Shown one piece after another: positions 63,651 through 64,000 of a stretch of DNA of 64,000 bases. The position numbers and the translations under genes were made by a program. Origin of the DNA: DASWJZ01 sp963805325 (GTDB lineage Bacteria > Pseudomonadota > Alphaproteobacteria > Rhizobiales > Afifellaceae). Under the pieces are notes generated by a model. The model had not been told where the DNA came from. It saw only the letters and a program-made list of their open reading frames with translations, and did no database searches. Location of the stretch: assembly GCA_963805325.1 (NCBI GenBank), contig CAWDTS010000014.1, forward strand, positions 62,001-126,000. The letters are read 5' to 3'. Numbering within the stretch: the first letter of the stretch is position 1; every line of letters begins with the position of its first letter.

Positions 63651-64000
63651 GGCAGCCGGTGTAGTCGGTACGTCGATCGAGGTGACGTGGGCGAAGCCGA
63701 CGACGGCATCGCGCCTCGACGCCTGGCTTGCCGGCGCGGTCGCCGACCTGTCGCGGAGCCGCGCCAAGGCGCTGATCCTGGCGGGACGGTCACGATCGGC
63801 GGCGCGACGATAGAGGAGCCGAAAAGGCCGGTCAAACCGGGCGAAGCGGGTGACCGTGACCTGCCGCCGCCCGAGCCGGCCGAGCCCGAGCGGCGAGGCG
63901 ATCCCGCTCGACGTCGTCTACGAGGACGACGACCTGATCGTCATCGACAAGCCGGCCGGGCTGGTCGTCCATCCCGCCGCCGGCAACCACACCGGCACGC
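63649..64000 (+). CDS. RluA/RluD family pseudouridine synthase, 5' part (frame-disrupted, runs off window)
   Basis: The start MAAGVVGTSIEVTWAKPTTASRLDAWLAGAVADLSRSRAKALI is an S4 RNA-binding domain. It continues after a shift as VTIGGATIEEPKRPVKPGEAVTV, then GEAIPLDVVYEDDDLIVIDKPAGLVVHPAAGN, the conserved entrance of the catalytic domain. The catalytic aspartate lies beyond the window. At least two shifts are needed. Its ATG lies within the palindrome CCATGG that also encodes the start of the divergent DUF6476-like gene. Confidence 0.8.

Overview
The window is GC-rich (roughly 65% by eye) chromosomal DNA from an alphaproteobacterium, most likely of the order Hyphomicrobiales (Rhizobiales). 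The evidence is the block leuC / rplS-trmD-rimM-rpsP-ffh, a HlyU-family protein, a HpnO-like hopanoid aminotransferase, a 7-1-7 Mur/Fur-type box in front of mntH, and two intergenic elements of types I recall as dispersed in this order. I cannot name a genus. At least 13 genes in the first 62 kb are interrupted by isolated one-base shifts. They include trmD and leuB, which are rarely dispensable, so I read most of these as assembly indels rather than pseudogenes.

Region 1 (1-37.3 kb) is mostly core or housekeeping: the 3' end of treY, osmC, leuD, an unrecognised large membrane protein, a GST, an EamA exporter divergent from an Lrp regulator, an ECF42-type sigma factor with VOC and YCII/DGPF partners, an aldo/keto reductase, MOSC and cytochrome b561 proteins, leuC, the ribosomal operon with ffh, a HpnO-like aminotransferase beside a GNAT and a cupin protein, leuB, asd, pcp, mntH, a pdxY pair, a DAO-family oxidase and a TrkA-gated ion channel.

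Region 2 (37.9-49.9 kb) looks like an accessory catabolic island. It has two MmgE/PrpD proteins, an M29/NicX-like metalloenzyme, a second isopropylmalate-isomerase-like pair, an isocitrate-lyase/PEP-mutase-family lyase, a tripartite tricarboxylate transporter (TctA-TctB fusion plus TctC), an SDR lacking its catalytic tyrosine, and an IclR regulator. There is no citrate or methylcitrate synthase. The set reads as import of a preformed di- or tricarboxylate followed by dehydration, rehydration and C-C cleavage; the substrate is unknown. This is my main candidate for an undescribed system.

Region 3 (50.1-61.6 kb) is a tightly packed minus-strand operon. It encodes an RpiR regulator, a CUT1-type ABC importer (binding protein, two permeases fused in one chain, ATPase), an amidohydrolase, an aldehyde dehydrogenase, a gluconate-dehydrogenase-like pair and a D-threonine-aldolase-like enzyme. 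Four TCATTTT half-sites spaced by helical turns lie in its promoter.

Region 4 (61.77-64 kb) begins with a truncated SDR tail abutting tRNA-Glu(CTC), followed by an AI-2E transporter, a DUF6476-like gene and an rluA-family gene, all badly frame-disrupted. The jump in indel density at the tRNA suggests either an island boundary at tRNA-Glu or a contig join into low-quality sequence.
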